A stretch of 64,000 bases of DNA from Ruminococcus sp. (GCA_024697545.1 JAILFN010000111.1:1-64000), one strand, 5' to 3'; numbered from the stretch's first letter, positions 1 through 10,155 are shown. The notes: generated from the sequence alone by a model not told the origin. Translations and numbers: made by a program.

Positions 1-1010
1 ATGTATATCAGATGCCCGAACCTCCGGGTGATATCGGTGTTCTGTGAGAGCGCAAAAACAGAGCTGTCTTTGTCCCTGCCGATCCCGCAGGAGAGCATCA
101 GCACAGAGCTTTCAAGCGCCGTGTCCTCGTCAAAGACCACCGCCTGCTCCAGCTGCCCCGTCAGCTCGCTGTACGCGGCAGTGCGGTGGCGCACCTCGTT
201 TTCGCTGAGGTATGTCGAAAGTGAGAGCGAGAGCTGCAATTCGGTGTCGTAAAGCTCATAGCCGTATGGGTCGCTGCCGTTTATGTAAAAGTCGGTGAGG
301 ATCATGCAGCATTCCACAAGCGGCAGCGAATAGTCCTTGACCATTATCTCGTCGGTCTTTGCACTAAGCTTCCAGTGTATCCTGCTCAGTCTGTCGCCGT
401 CGGCGAATTTCCTTATGCCGAATACCTCGCTCGGGTCGTCCCCGGGCTTTGTCTGTGAAAACTCGCTGCTGTCCGCGCCGAGCAGGCTGTATGATGATAC
501 GGCGTTGCTGAGCGGCACCGCCTCGGGCATCACCGTAACGCTGTATGTTTTCTGAGAGATGTTCTTTTTCGGCACCCCGAATTTGGTGATCCTCAGAAAA
601 TCGAATATCTTCACCGATCTTATCCTGCATTCGGCTATCCCGTAATGCTCCGAGCTGAACCCTGCCGAAAGCGTCTGTGTGTTCATCGGGAAGATGGGTG
701 TGCATATCTTCATCTTCTCTTCGCTGCTGCCTGACTGCATACGGTAGCCTATCGTGATCTCCGACATGGGTACGGGTATGATCGAGTGGTTCGTTATTAT
801 GAGCTTCATAGGAACCGCCTGTCCCGAAGCACACTTCTGCGCGTCGATCTTGAGCTCCGCCCTGATGCACACCCTCGCGATAAGGCTCATGGCTGTCAGT
901 GCTAACGGGAACAGCACGGTAAAGGCGCATATCATAAAGGATATGTTGCCGTCATAAAGTATAAAGAAGAGTATCGCTATTATAAGCGTTGCCAGATAGA
1001 TAAATATCAT
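1..1010 (-). CDS. DUF58 domain protein (partial, runs off window start)
   Basis: Not in the ORF track (no stop inside window). Reverse translation from ATG at 1010 gives MIFIYLATLIIAILFFILYDGN...KPGDDPSEVFGIRKFADGDRLSRIHWKLSAKTDEIMVKDY, the DUF58 core; directly downstream of moxR. Confidence 0.85.
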   Translation of the reverse strand, partial: MIFIYLATLIIAILFFILYDGNISFMICAFTVLFPLALTAMSLIARVCIRAELKIDAQKCASGQAVPMKLIITNHSIIPVPMSEITIGYRMQSGSSEEKMKICTPIFPMNTQTLSAGFSSEHYGIAECRIRSVKIFDFLRITKFGVPKKNISQKTYSVTVMPEAVPLSNAVSSYSLLGADSSEFSQTKPGDDPSEVFGIRKFADGDRLSRIHWKLSAKTDEIMVKDYSLPLVECCMILTDFYINGSDPYGYELYDTELQLSLSLSTYLSENEVRHRTAAYSELTGQLEQAVVFDEDTALESSVLMLSCGIGRDKDSSVFALSQNTDITRRFGHLIY

Positions 1011-1022
1011 CGTGCGGCTCCC

Positions 1023-1991
1023 TTAACCCTTTACCTTGGGCACGGGCATCTGCGAAACTATCTCGGAAATGACCTGCGGGATCGTGATCCCCGCGATCTT
1101 GGCTTTCTGATTGAGCAGCAGACGGTGCGCGCATACTTCGTTTATGCTGAAGATAACATCATCGGGTATGGCAAAGCAGCGCCCCTTCAGAAGTGCCGTG
1201 GCACGGGTCATCTTGAGCAGCGCGATGGAGCCTCTCGGCGAAAGCCCGAGCTTTAAGTACCTGTTGTTCCTCGTGGCAGCGGCAATGGCTGCAATGTATT
1301 CAAATATCGGTTCGGCAACATAGATGTTGTCGATCACGGAAATAGCCTGCGAAAGCTGTGCCGCCGAAGCTACGGGATCTACGTTGTCGATAGAGACCTG
1401 CGAGTGCTTCGCCCTCAGCATAGTGACTTCATTCTGCACCGAAGGATATCCCATCGAAAGCCTTACGATAAATCTGTCCATCTGCGATTCGGGCAGCATC
1501 TGCGTGCCTATCGAGCCTATCGGGTTCTGCGTGGCGATGACAATGTAAGGGTCGGGCATCGGGTATGTAACGCCGTCTACCGTTACCTTGCCCTCCTCCA
1601 TTACCTCGAGCAGTGCCGACTGCGTCTTTGAGGAGGTGCGGTTTATCTCGTCCGCAAGGAACAGATTTGTCATCGCAGCGCCTTTTTTGTACACGAACCT
1701 GTTGCTTTCGCGGTCAAGCACCATAAATCCCGTGATGTCCGTCGGAAGAACGTCGGGGGTAAACTGAACGCGCTTGTAATCGAGCGAAAGCGCCTTTGAA
1801 AGCGCCAGCGCCAGCGTTGTCTTTCCGACCCCGGGGATGTCCTCGATGAGAACGTGTCCGCCCGCAAGTATCGAAAGAAGTACCTTGATTATGATATCGT
1901 CCTTTCCGATTATGACTTTCTTTATCTCGCGGATAACTCTGTTTGAAAGGTCAAGCACCTGTCTTTGCTCTATTGTCAGATCGTTTGCCAT
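1023..1991 (-). CDS. MoxR-family AAA+ ATPase
   Basis: MANDLTIEQRQVLDLSNRVIREIKKVIIGKDD..., Walker A GVGKTTLA, Walker B LADEINR; start moved to internal Met. Confidence 0.93.
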   Translation of the reverse strand: MANDLTIEQRQVLDLSNRVIREIKKVIIGKDDIIIKVLLSILAGGHVLIEDIPGVGKTTLALALSKALSLDYKRVQFTPDVLPTDITGFMVLDRESNRFVYKKGAAMTNLFLADEINRTSSKTQSALLEVMEEGKVTVDGVTYPMPDPYIVIATQNPIGSIGTQMLPESQMDRFIVRLSMGYPSVQNEVTMLRAKHSQVSIDNVDPVASAAQLSQAISVIDNIYVAEPIFEYIAAIAAATRNNRYLKLGLSPRGSIALLKMTRATALLKGRCFAIPDDVIFSINEVCAHRLLLNQKAKIAGITIPQVISEIVSQMPVPKVKG

Positions 1992-2077
1992 TCTGAATGT
2001 CTCCTTTTTGTGTTGTCTCTTGACGGTCACGGCGGAAAGTCTCAGCTTTAAAAACTTCCGCACAAATATCCATTATA

Positions 2078-2106
2078 ATTATAACACAATGCTTATCTGA
2101 TTGCAA
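2078..2106 (-). promoter_or_regulatory. sigma-A-like promoter for moxR
   Basis: Minus strand TTGCAA-N17-TATAAT. Confidence 0.65.
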
Positions 2107-2259
2107 GCTTTCTGACAGCTTTTTGAAAATTTCCCGATATTTTTTATTCATATCACATAGCTTGTACACATAGATATAGACAAGAAGGAAGAGTAACGAT
2201 ACCGAATGACTGACAGCAAACAGATCAGTCAGTTCGCATTTACGAAAGGATGCAGCAAA

Positions 2260-3183
2260 ATGAACGAACGACTTCGCCTGACATACGCTGCCGACCTGCT
2301 TACCGATAGGATAAGGGAAGCACTCTATTACGTTTCCCCGAGTGAGCGTGAGAGCATATCCGAATTGCGGCTTCGGCGGGGGAGGTATTTTTCCGCGGTG
2401 CTTTACGGCAGGGAATATTTCCCCACCCCCGAAGGAAAGCTCATGAACAGCCCGCAAAACGGCATAGAAGTCACTCCGCAGGATATCGAAACGGCTTACG
2501 TTTCCGCATTCAAAGGCTCGGTACACGCCTACCCCCGCGAGCAGTCGGAGGGATATATCACCACCCGCGGCGGCAACAGGATAGGTTTTAGCGGCACGGC
2601 TGTCGTGGACAAGACAAGCGGCGATGTCACCGCCGTCAGAAAAATATCCTCGATGAATATAAGGATAGCAAGGGAAGTCCGCGATTGTGCCCGCCCGATC
2701 TATGACCGTGCTTTCGCCGAGGGTCTGTCCTCGCTCATAGTGTGCTCACCGCCCTGCGGCGGAAAGACCACCGTGCTGCGCGATCTCAGCCGCCTGCTTG
2801 GTGCTGAGCATCGCGTATCGCTTATCGACGAGCGCGGTGAGCTTGCCTGCTCGGAGGAGGGCGTGCCGCAGAATGACGTGGGCGTGCATACCGATGTCTT
2901 CGACTGCTACCCCCGCCGCCATGCGATAGTCACCGCCGTCCGCACCATGTCTCCCGAGATCATCATCTGCGACGAGATCGGGGCAAAAAACGACCTCGAT
3001 GCTCTGGAATATGCCCTCGATTCGGGAGTAAAGCTTGTGTGCAGCTGCCACGCGGGGACGCTTGATGAGCTTAAAAAACGCTCTGCCCCCGCAAGGCTCA
3101 TAAAGGACAAGGTGCTGTCATACGCAGCGTTTCTCGGTACGGGGAACAGCTGCGGCAGGCTCAGGGAGTTCTATAAGCTGTGA
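2260..3183 (+). CDS. spoIIIAA: stage III sporulation protein AA (ATPase)
   Basis: MNERLRLTYAADLLTDRIREAL..., Walker A PPCGGKTT; first gene of the AA-AH order. Confidence 0.93.
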   Translation: MNERLRLTYAADLLTDRIREALYYVSPSERESISELRLRRGRYFSAVLYGREYFPTPEGKLMNSPQNGIEVTPQDIETAYVSAFKGSVHAYPREQSEGYITTRGGNRIGFSGTAVVDKTSGDVTAVRKISSMNIRIAREVRDCARPIYDRAFAEGLSSLIVCSPPCGGKTTVLRDLSRLLGAEHRVSLIDERGELACSEEGVPQNDVGVHTDVFDCYPRRHAIVTAVRTMSPEIIICDEIGAKNDLDALEYALDSGVKLVCSCHAGTLDELKKRSAPARLIKDKVLSYAAFLGTGNSCGRLREFYKL

Positions 3184-3668
3184 GCGGCATGGTGCTCGTC
3201 GGCAGCGGGCTTGTTATACTTTTCGGAGCTGCTGCGGGAAGAGCCTGCGGGGAATATGTTATGGCTCGCTGCCGTGCTGCCGAAGCCGCCGCCGATATGC
3301 TCGAAAGTATGCTGCTCATGCTCTGTTACGAGCAGCCTACGGTCGATGAGATGCTCTCGCGCATAACCCCGCTGACGGGAAATGCCCCCGCGTTCATGCG
3401 CTCTGCCTGCGGCGGAAGACAAGCTCTTCTCGACAGCCTGCGTGAAGACTGCGGAGAAATGTATGAGCCGGATCGTATCCGCCTTGAAACGCTTGTCCGC
3501 GAGCTGGGCTCTGCCGATAAACAGTCTGAGCAGCAGAGGATATCATCGGCGCTCGAATATTTCAGGGGGCGCTCTAAGGCTCTCCGCCCGAAGGCTGAGG
3601 TCAGCAGCAGGCTATGCCGAAGCCTTGGCATCATCGGCGGGATATTTTTGGTCGTTTTGTTAGTGTAG
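3180..3668 (+). CDS. spoIIIAB: stage III sporulation protein AB
   Basis: Overlaps spoIIIAA stop; size, ends hydrophobic, operon position. Confidence 0.88.
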   Translation: MSGMVLVGSGLVILFGAAAGRACGEYVMARCRAAEAAADMLESMLLMLCYEQPTVDEMLSRITPLTGNAPAFMRSACGGRQALLDSLREDCGEMYEPDRIRLETLVRELGSADKQSEQQRISSALEYFRGRSKALRPKAEVSSRLCRSLGIIGGIFLVVLLV

Positions 3669-3678
3669 GAGTGGTCGT

Positions 3679-3873
3679 ATGGAACTCGAGCTTATCTTCA
3701 AGATCGCAGCGGTGGGGATAATAGTCGCGGTGCTTGTGCAGCTGCTCAAACGTGCCGAACGTGATGAGCAGGCTATGATGACTACTCTTGCGGGGCTTAT
3801 AGTGGTGCTCATGATGATAATAGAAAGGATAGCCGAGCTTTTTGATACCATCAAAAGCTTGTTCGGTTTCTGA
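3679..3873 (+). CDS. spoIIIAC: stage III sporulation protein AC
   Basis: 64 aa MELELIFKIAAVGIIVAVLVQLLKRAERDEQAMMTTLAGLIVVL... Confidence 0.93.
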   Translation: MELELIFKIAAVGIIVAVLVQLLKRAERDEQAMMTTLAGLIVVLMMIIERIAELFDTIKSLFGF

Positions 3874-3874
3874 T

Positions 3875-4264
3875 ATGGATATTCTGTCGCTTACCGTTTT
3901 TTGCCTTGCCGTCTGCACCGCACTGAAGCTCACAGGCTCGGTCAACGCGGAGGTAAGATCGCTGTGCACCGTAGCTGCCGTATGCCTTATCGCGGGAAGG
4001 TATTTCCAAAGCTTTCGGGATATCTATGAAGCCGTGTCCGAATTGTTCTCACAGACGGGTATCGACAGCTCTTATCTCGGCATTATAGTAAAAAGCCTGG
4101 GCATATGCTATACTACGCAGATAGGCTGCGACTGCTGCCGCGACAGCGGTGAGGGCGCTCTGGCTTCTCAACTGGAGCTTGCGGGAAAAGCTGCCATGAT
4201 ACTGGTCTCCCTGCCGCTTTTTGAAAACGCGGCAGAGATCATAAGTACTCTTATACAGGTGTGA
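3875..4264 (+). CDS. spoIIIAD: stage III sporulation protein AD
   Basis: MDILSLTVFCLAVCTALKL..., operon position; start moved to internal ATG. Confidence 0.88.
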   Translation: MDILSLTVFCLAVCTALKLTGSVNAEVRSLCTVAAVCLIAGRYFQSFRDIYEAVSELFSQTGIDSSYLGIIVKSLGICYTTQIGCDCCRDSGEGALASQLELAGKAAMILVSLPLFENAAEIISTLIQV

Positions 4265-4265
4265 A

Positions 4266-5402
4266 ATGCTGAAAAAATTATTGATGCTTGCGCTGATGCT
4301 CGTCATATCGGCGAATGTTTTTTCATTCGGCTGCTCTGCCGAACAAGCCGAAAGCTCTGAGACTTCTCTTGACAGCTATGCTTCGGAGATAAGCGGAAGG
4401 CTGAATGAGGCGATAGATGATGAGACAAAAGAAACGATGGCAGAACACGGCGCAGACGGCTCTGATATCTGCGGAGCAGGCATAGATTCGCTCATAAGCG
4501 CTGCGGTAAAAAGCTTCAAAGGTTCTCTGCGTGAGCCCTTTCGCGTGCTTGCAAAACTCACGGCACTGCTCATCTTAACGTCTGCCGCAAGGAGCCTTGT
4601 CCCGGGCGGAGGGATGCGCCCGACCTTCTCCTTTGTGACGCTCATGGGCTGCATAACGATAGTCTATTCGACCGTCTATACCTCATTTTCGGGCGTGTGC
4701 GAATATCTTGACCGACTCAACGGGTTTATGATAGCCTATGTTCCGATATACGCTTCCGTCAACGCGGCGTCGGGCGGGATAGTATCGGGCGGGGGCTATT
4801 ACGCCTCCGCACTGTGGGTCTGCGAGGTCATAGCATTTGCTGCCGACAGAGTTATAATGCCGTTTCTGAGCATACTTCTTGCGGTATCATTCGCCGCCGC
4901 CATAAATCCCGAGATGCGCTTTTCCTCGGCTGTCGAGTCTATGAAGAACGCCGTAAGGATCACTCTTACCGCACTTATGACTGTCTTTTCGGGGCTTATA
5001 TCGGTCAGGAGCTTTGCGGCAGCCGCCGCCGATAATGCCGCGGTAAGGGCGGTAAGGTTCGGCGCATCAAGCTTTATCCCGATAATAGGCGGCTCGGTGT
5101 CAGATGCCTATTCCACCGTGCAGGCGGGAGTCGGGCTTATCCGAACAGGTGTGGGGACGCTCGGTATCTCGGTCATACTTTTTATGCTGCTGAAACCGCT
5201 TGTCACGCTCATGAGCGTAAAGCTCACCCTCGATGCCGCCCGCATGATATCCGATATCCTCGGTATCGCCGAGGTGTCAGAGCTGCTCAGGAGCGCCTGC
5301 TATGCCATGTCCGCGGCAGTCAGCACAACGCTCTGTTTTTCGATGATGTTCCTTGTATCGACAGCGATAATGATGCCCGCGGCGGCAAATATCGGTCAGT
5401 AG
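4266..5402 (+). CDS. spoIIIAE: stage III sporulation protein AE
   Basis: 378 aa polytopic protein with signal sequence, operon position. Confidence 0.92.
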   Translation: MLKKLLMLALMLVISANVFSFGCSAEQAESSETSLDSYASEISGRLNEAIDDETKETMAEHGADGSDICGAGIDSLISAAVKSFKGSLREPFRVLAKLTALLILTSAARSLVPGGGMRPTFSFVTLMGCITIVYSTVYTSFSGVCEYLDRLNGFMIAYVPIYASVNAASGGIVSGGGYYASALWVCEVIAFAADRVIMPFLSILLAVSFAAAINPEMRFSSAVESMKNAVRITLTALMTVFSGLISVRSFAAAAADNAAVRAVRFGASSFIPIIGGSVSDAYSTVQAGVGLIRTGVGTLGISVILFMLLKPLVTLMSVKLTLDAARMISDILGIAEVSELLRSACYAMSAAVSTTLCFSMMFLVSTAIMMPAAANIGQ

Positions 5403-5411
5403 GTGATGTAA

Positions 5412-5897
5412 ATGGAAATGATAAGGAATGCACTGTTCACCGCCTGTATCACGGCGATGATCTCGGCGGTGGTCATGACGATAGCCCCCGCGGGCAGAAA
5501 GCGCGAGCTTCGGCTGATATGCACGCTCGTGCTGATATCCTGCCTGGCAGCGGGCTTCGCGGGGAAGGATACGGCGCTTTCGCTGCCAAAGCTCGGCGAC
5601 AGGCAGACCCGGCTCTCGGAATATGATGATATGCTGCTTTCGCAAAGCCGCAGCAGCATGGAGCGCAGCCTGACCGAAAGCCTTAAAAAAGCGGGACTTT
5701 CGCCAAAGCTTGTCAGCATAGAAGTCGCCTTCGATCAGTATAATTATATCAGGGCGGAACGCGCGGAGGTATGTGTGGACTGTACGGACGAGCAGACAAT
5801 GCAGCGTGCGGAATCCGCTGTCAGAGATGTGATAGGTGCGGACGGGGAGGTGTATATCTATGATACGTCGTCTGAAACGGCTGCTGAAGGGAACTGA
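5412..5897 (+). CDS. spoIIIAF: stage III sporulation protein AF
   Basis: Two N-terminal TM segments plus soluble domain, operon position. Confidence 0.85.
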   Translation: MEMIRNALFTACITAMISAVVMTIAPAGRKRELRLICTLVLISCLAAGFAGKDTALSLPKLGDRQTRLSEYDDMLLSQSRSSMERSLTESLKKAGLSPKLVSIEVAFDQYNYIRAERAEVCVDCTDEQTMQRAESAVRDVIGADGEVYIYDTSSETAAEGN

Positions 5898-6402
5898 CGG
5901 CAGGACTAAGCTGATATTCCTGCTCGGCGCGGCAGGGGTGCTGCTGATACTTGTCTCTGATCTTTTCCCCGATAAAAAGGAGCCCGCCGATCCGCCGCAG
6001 AATATCTCTGCCGCCATTGCGGATGCCGACACGGACGAATACCGAAGAAAGCTCGAAGATGAGCTCTGCGGGATACTCTCTCGGCTCGAGGGGGTCAGCA
6101 ATGTGAAGGTGATGATATCTGTGAGCGGCACGGGCGAATATATCTATGCAGAGCAAAACGATATCGAACAGCGCACCGACAGCGTCAGCGATTCGCTGAA
6201 ACGCCGCGGTGAGATCATCATAGCCGACAGGAGCGGAGAGAAACAGCCTGTGCTCAAAAAGATAAAGTCACCCGAGATCGGCGGCGCGGCGATAGTATGC
6301 TCGGGTGCTTCCGACCCGATCGTCAAGGAGCGCGTCATCAATACCGTTTCGGCAGCGCTCGGGCTTTCGACCGGTCGCATAAGCGTTGAGGAATACGGCT
6401 GA
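5860..6402 (+). CDS. spoIIIAG: stage III sporulation protein AG
   Basis: MIRRLKRLLKGTDGRTKLIFLLGAAGVLLIL..., RLEGVSNVKVMISVSGTGEYIYAE ring-building motif. Confidence 0.9.
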   Translation: MIRRLKRLLKGTDGRTKLIFLLGAAGVLLILVSDLFPDKKEPADPPQNISAAIADADTDEYRRKLEDELCGILSRLEGVSNVKVMISVSGTGEYIYAEQNDIEQRTDSVSDSLKRRGEIIIADRSGEKQPVLKKIKSPEIGGAAIVCSGASDPIVKERVINTVSAALGLSTGRISVEEYG

Positions 6403-6452
6403 ACGTCAGCCTATGGCTGGTGATATATACAAATGTTACGGAGGTAATAGAC

Positions 6453-7022
6453 ATGAGTGAAAAGACATCAAGAAAACGTATGAGCCTGATAATAGGCAAG
6501 CGCCAGATAATGCTCGCGGGAATGACGCTGATACTCGGCACGGCGGTGTACGTTAATTACGCAATGTCCGCGGCGGGCGGTATAAAGGCTGCGGGCAAGG
6601 TGGAAAAGAAGAGCATAAACTACGGCGATGCACAGCTCGTCAGTGCGCGTGAGGAAAGTACGATCGGGGAAGACCTCTTTGCCAAAGCCCGCCTTGACCG
6701 CACTACTTCCCGCGATAAGGCTGTTGAGACTCTGCGAATCATCATGAGCGGCGGGGACAGCTCCCCCGAAGAACAGGCAGCCGCCGCCGATGAAGCCGCC
6801 GCGATGACGGGGCTTATCGAAAAGGAGAGCAAGGTCGAGAACCTCATAAAGGCAGCGGGCTTTGCCGACTGCGTCGTTTACCTCGACGGAGAAAATGCAA
6901 ATGTAGTGGTAAAGTCGGAAGAGGGCCTTATCCAGACCGAAGCCGCCCAGATAAAGGATATACTCCTGAGCGAGGTCAGCGTACCCGCCGAGAACATAAG
7001 GATATATGATGTAGAAGCATGA
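6453..7022 (+). CDS. spoIIIAH: stage III sporulation protein AH
   Basis: MSEKTSRKRMSLIIGKRQIMLAGMTLILGTAVYVNY..., final spoIIIA gene. Confidence 0.9.
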   Translation: MSEKTSRKRMSLIIGKRQIMLAGMTLILGTAVYVNYAMSAAGGIKAAGKVEKKSINYGDAQLVSAREESTIGEDLFAKARLDRTTSRDKAVETLRIIMSGGDSSPEEQAAAADEAAAMTGLIEKESKVENLIKAAGFADCVVYLDGENANVVVKSEEGLIQTEAAQIKDILLSEVSVPAENIRIYDVEA

Positions 7023-7026
7023 CCGT

Positions 7027-7065
7027 GAGCCGCAGCGTTGACAAAAGCTGCGGCTTGCTTTTTAT
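7027..7065 (+). terminator. intrinsic terminator after spoIIIAH
   Basis: AGCCGCAG loop CTGCGGCT followed by T-rich run. Confidence 0.65.
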
Positions 7066-7179
7066 CGAAAAAGGTGTGAACAAACGGTAAACAAAAGCTC
7101 TTTGTGATTGTATAATCGATCGCTTTATGCTATAATAAATAAAAGTATGCGTAAACTGCAATGAAAGGAATCGACTACT

Positions 7180-7524
7180 ATGGATAATGTAAAAAAGAAC
7201 ACAGACAGCTCGCTTTATGTAAGCGAAGACGCTATATCAAAGATCATATCCAACGCAGCCGCAGGCGTTGACGGCGTAGTAGGTATCGCAAGCTCTCCAA
7301 AGAATCCTTTAAGACTTCTGTTCGCAAAGGAAAACTACGGCAAGATGCGTATCAAGCTTGACGGTGATGTGCTGAATGTTGCGGTGAGCGTCATCCTTGA
7401 CAGCGACGCTTCTGCGGTCGAGACTGCCGAGAAGGTGCAGGAGGCGATAAAGGATCAGGTTCAGAACGTTCTCGGTCTTACGGTCGCCAGAGTTAATGTG
7501 AACGTGCTTGATATCGCACAGTGA
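7180..7524 (+). CDS. Asp23/Gls24 family envelope stress protein
   Basis: SLYVSEDAISKIISNAAAGVDGVVGIA...VNVNVLDIA. Confidence 0.9.
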   Translation: MDNVKKNTDSSLYVSEDAISKIISNAAAGVDGVVGIASSPKNPLRLLFAKENYGKMRIKLDGDVLNVAVSVILDSDASAVETAEKVQEAIKDQVQNVLGLTVARVNVNVLDIAQ

Positions 7525-7548
7525 TGAACGTAAAAGGGAAGTGTTATT

Positions 7549-8004
7549 GTGGCTGATAAGAAAAGAAATCATTACGAGGAAAAATTCAAGAAGGCAAAGC
7601 GTGAGCTAAGAGAGGGCGCATTCATACTCTATTTCGAGAGCCTTTTCCGCGAAGACGATATAGACGAGATCTTTGAAGCTTCTTCCGAAGTCAACGATCC
7701 CGATGATAACATAAATATATCAGAGGAATCCTGCGAGCTTGCAAAGAAGATAGCATCAAAGGCTGACGAGATAGATACCATCATAGCAGGGCTCTCCACA
7801 AAGCGTAGCGTTGACAGGATAGCTAAGATAAACCTCGCTATCCTGAGACTTGCCATATATGAAGCTAAGTTTGAAGACAGCGTTCCCGTGAACGTTGCCA
7901 TAAGCGAAGCCGTGCTGCTCGCAAGAAAATACGCAAGAGATCCCGACGTTTCGTTTATAAACGGAGTGCTGGGCGCTTTCTCGCGCTCGGGCAGGGAAGA
8001 ATAA
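7549..8004 (+). CDS. nusB: transcription antitermination protein NusB
   Basis: AISEAVLLARKYARDPDVSFINGVLGAFSR; synteny asp23-nusB-xseA. Confidence 0.92.
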   Translation: MADKKRNHYEEKFKKAKRELREGAFILYFESLFREDDIDEIFEASSEVNDPDDNINISEESCELAKKIASKADEIDTIIAGLSTKRSVDRIAKINLAILRLAIYEAKFEDSVPVNVAISEAVLLARKYARDPDVSFINGVLGAFSRSGREE

Positions 8005-8005
8005 A

Positions 8006-8956
8006 ATGTCGAACGGGTTTGTGCTGGGTATAGATACTTCAAATTATACCTGCTCGGCGGCAATATATGATTTATCAAACGGCAGGATGTATCAGTCAAA
8101 ACAGCTTCTGCCTGTCAAAGAAGGAGAGAAAGGCGTCCGTCAATCGGACGCTGTTTTCCATCACACGGTATTGCTCCCGCAGATTCTGGAGCCGCTTTCG
8201 GATAAACTGACGAGCGTTGTGTCCGTGGGTGTCAGCGACCGCCCCTCCTGCCGTAGGGATTCCTATATGCCCTGCTTTATGACGGGGCTCGGCACTGCAA
8301 AGGCGATAGCCGCTGCCAGGGGAGTCGCGTTTCATCCCACCACCCATCAGACGGGACATATCCTCGCCGCGCTATATTCGGCTGACATTCTTTCGCTAGT
8401 GAAGGAAAAGCGTGAGTTCATAGCTTTCCATGTAAGCGGCGGTACTACGGATATGCTGCTCTGCCGCCCCGATGATGAAAGGCTTTTGGATATAAAACGT
8501 ATCGGCGGCTCATCCGACCTCAAAGCGGGTCAGGCGATAGACCGCTGCGGCGTTATGCTGGGACTTCGCTTCCCATGCGGTGCCGAGCTTGAAAAGCTCG
8601 CGCAAAGGGATTATGCCGACATCAGGGTCAAGCCGACGCTCAGGGGCTTGGAATGCTCCCTCTCGGGGATAGAGAACAAATGCAAAAAGCTCTTTGACGA
8701 GGGCGCGGACAATATGCACATAGCCGCCTTCTGCCTGAGATCCGTGGCTGAGGCGATAGATGCGCTTACTTCGGCGGCACTCGAAGAATACGGAAGCGGG
8801 ATCCCCGTTATCTATGCGGGCGGCGTTATGTCCGATAAGCTGATAGCGGATCAGCTCGCGAAGCGCGATAACGTGATGTTCGCAGCACCCGAGTTCTCCT
8901 GCGACAACGCAGCGGGCGTTGCGCTCTATGCCGCTTTTGTGGAGGGACTTGTCTGA
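8006..8956 (+). CDS. TsaD/Kae1-like protein, divergent paralogue
   Basis: VLGIDTSNYTCSAAIYD N-term, HVSGGTTDML, HQTGHILA; differs from canonical TsaD motifs. Confidence 0.75.
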   Translation: MSNGFVLGIDTSNYTCSAAIYDLSNGRMYQSKQLLPVKEGEKGVRQSDAVFHHTVLLPQILEPLSDKLTSVVSVGVSDRPSCRRDSYMPCFMTGLGTAKAIAAARGVAFHPTTHQTGHILAALYSADILSLVKEKREFIAFHVSGGTTDMLLCRPDDERLLDIKRIGGSSDLKAGQAIDRCGVMLGLRFPCGAELEKLAQRDYADIRVKPTLRGLECSLSGIENKCKKLFDEGADNMHIAAFCLRSVAEAIDALTSAALEEYGSGIPVIYAGGVMSDKLIADQLAKRDNVMFAAPEFSCDNAAGVALYAAFVEGLV

Positions 8957-10155
8957 TGTCATCTATTCTCAGCGTATCACAGCTGAATAAATATATCTCG
9001 CTGAAGCTCGGCAGTGATGTCAAGCTGAAAGGGCTCACAGTCCGCGGCGAGCTTTCCGAGTTTAAGATACACTATAAATCGGGTCACGCATATTTTGTGC
9101 TGAAAGACTCGACTTCGAAGATAAAGGGCGTGATGTTCTCCCGCTCGGTGCAAAAGCTCGGATTCATGCCGCAAAGCGGTATGAGCCTCATATGCAGCGG
9201 TAATCTCGAAGTGTACGAGCCTCAGGGTGTCTACCAGATGATCGCCACCGAGCTTATCCCCGCGGGGATAGGTGCTAAGTTCATGCAGCTGAATGCTTTG
9301 AAGCAAAAGCTTTCCGAGATGGGCGTTTTTGCGGAGGAACGCAAAAAGAAGCTGCCCGAGCTGCCGAAGAAGATCGCGGTCGTGACATCTCTGAACGGCG
9401 CAGCTTTGCAGGACGTTCTCAATATCATGCGCCGCAGATATCCCGCAGGCGAGATCGAGATCTTCCCCGCACAGGTGCAGGGCGACACCGCCCCCGCGAC
9501 CATTGCCGCAGCTCTTGATAAAGCCGACCGAAGCGGCGCTGATGTGGTTATTCTGACGCGCGGCGGAGGTTCCTTTGAAGACCTGATGCCCTTCAACACC
9601 GAAGAGGTAGCCCTTGCGGTGTCGGCGTGCAGGACTCCCGTTATAAGCGCTGTCGGGCACGAGACCGATACCACCCTTGCCGATCACGCAGCCGATATGC
9701 GTGCTCCTACTCCGTCAGCCGCAGCCGAACTCTGCGCCCCCACGACCGAGATCATGCTCGGCGCTCTCGATTCATTAAAGCAGCGGCTGGACAACAGCTT
9801 TTTGCAGCTGATATCTGATAAGGAAGATGCCGTCGGCTCACTGTCGGGGGTCATCACGAGATACGACCCGCGTGCCGAGATCTCCCGAAAAAAGGATATG
9901 CTCGATTCGCTCTGCAAGGATATGTCAAGGTCGATGCTCGCCGTTATTTCCCGTAAGCAGAACAAGCTTGAAAATATAAGCGGCAGCCTGAAAGCACTCG
10001 ACCCTCTGAGCGTTCTCGACCGCGGTTATACCATCACGCTGAAAAACGGACAGCCTGTCACGGGCGCCGATGATATTGATATAGGCGACGACATCGTTAT
10101 CCGCTTCAAGGATTTTTCCGCAGAAGCAAAGATCACCGCGATAACCGATGTCTGA
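8956..10155 (+). CDS. xseA: exodeoxyribonuclease VII large subunit
   Basis: SVSQLNKYISLKL...VRGELSEFKIHYKSGHAYFVLKD; VILTRGGGSFEDLMPFN. Confidence 0.97.
   Translation: MSSILSVSQLNKYISLKLGSDVKLKGLTVRGELSEFKIHYKSGHAYFVLKDSTSKIKGVMFSRSVQKLGFMPQSGMSLICSGNLEVYEPQGVYQMIATELIPAGIGAKFMQLNALKQKLSEMGVFAEERKKKLPELPKKIAVVTSLNGAALQDVLNIMRRRYPAGEIEIFPAQVQGDTAPATIAAALDKADRSGADVVILTRGGGSFEDLMPFNTEEVALAVSACRTPVISAVGHETDTTLADHAADMRAPTPSAAAELCAPTTEIMLGALDSLKQRLDNSFLQLISDKEDAVGSLSGVITRYDPRAEISRKKDMLDSLCKDMSRSMLAVISRKQNKLENISGSLKALDPLSVLDRGYTITLKNGQPVTGADDIDIGDDIVIRFKDFSAEAKITAITDV

Noticed and set aside
364-930. 188-aa minus-strand ORF in the track
   Set aside because: Alternative frame of the DUF58 gene, whose real frame is open to the window edge
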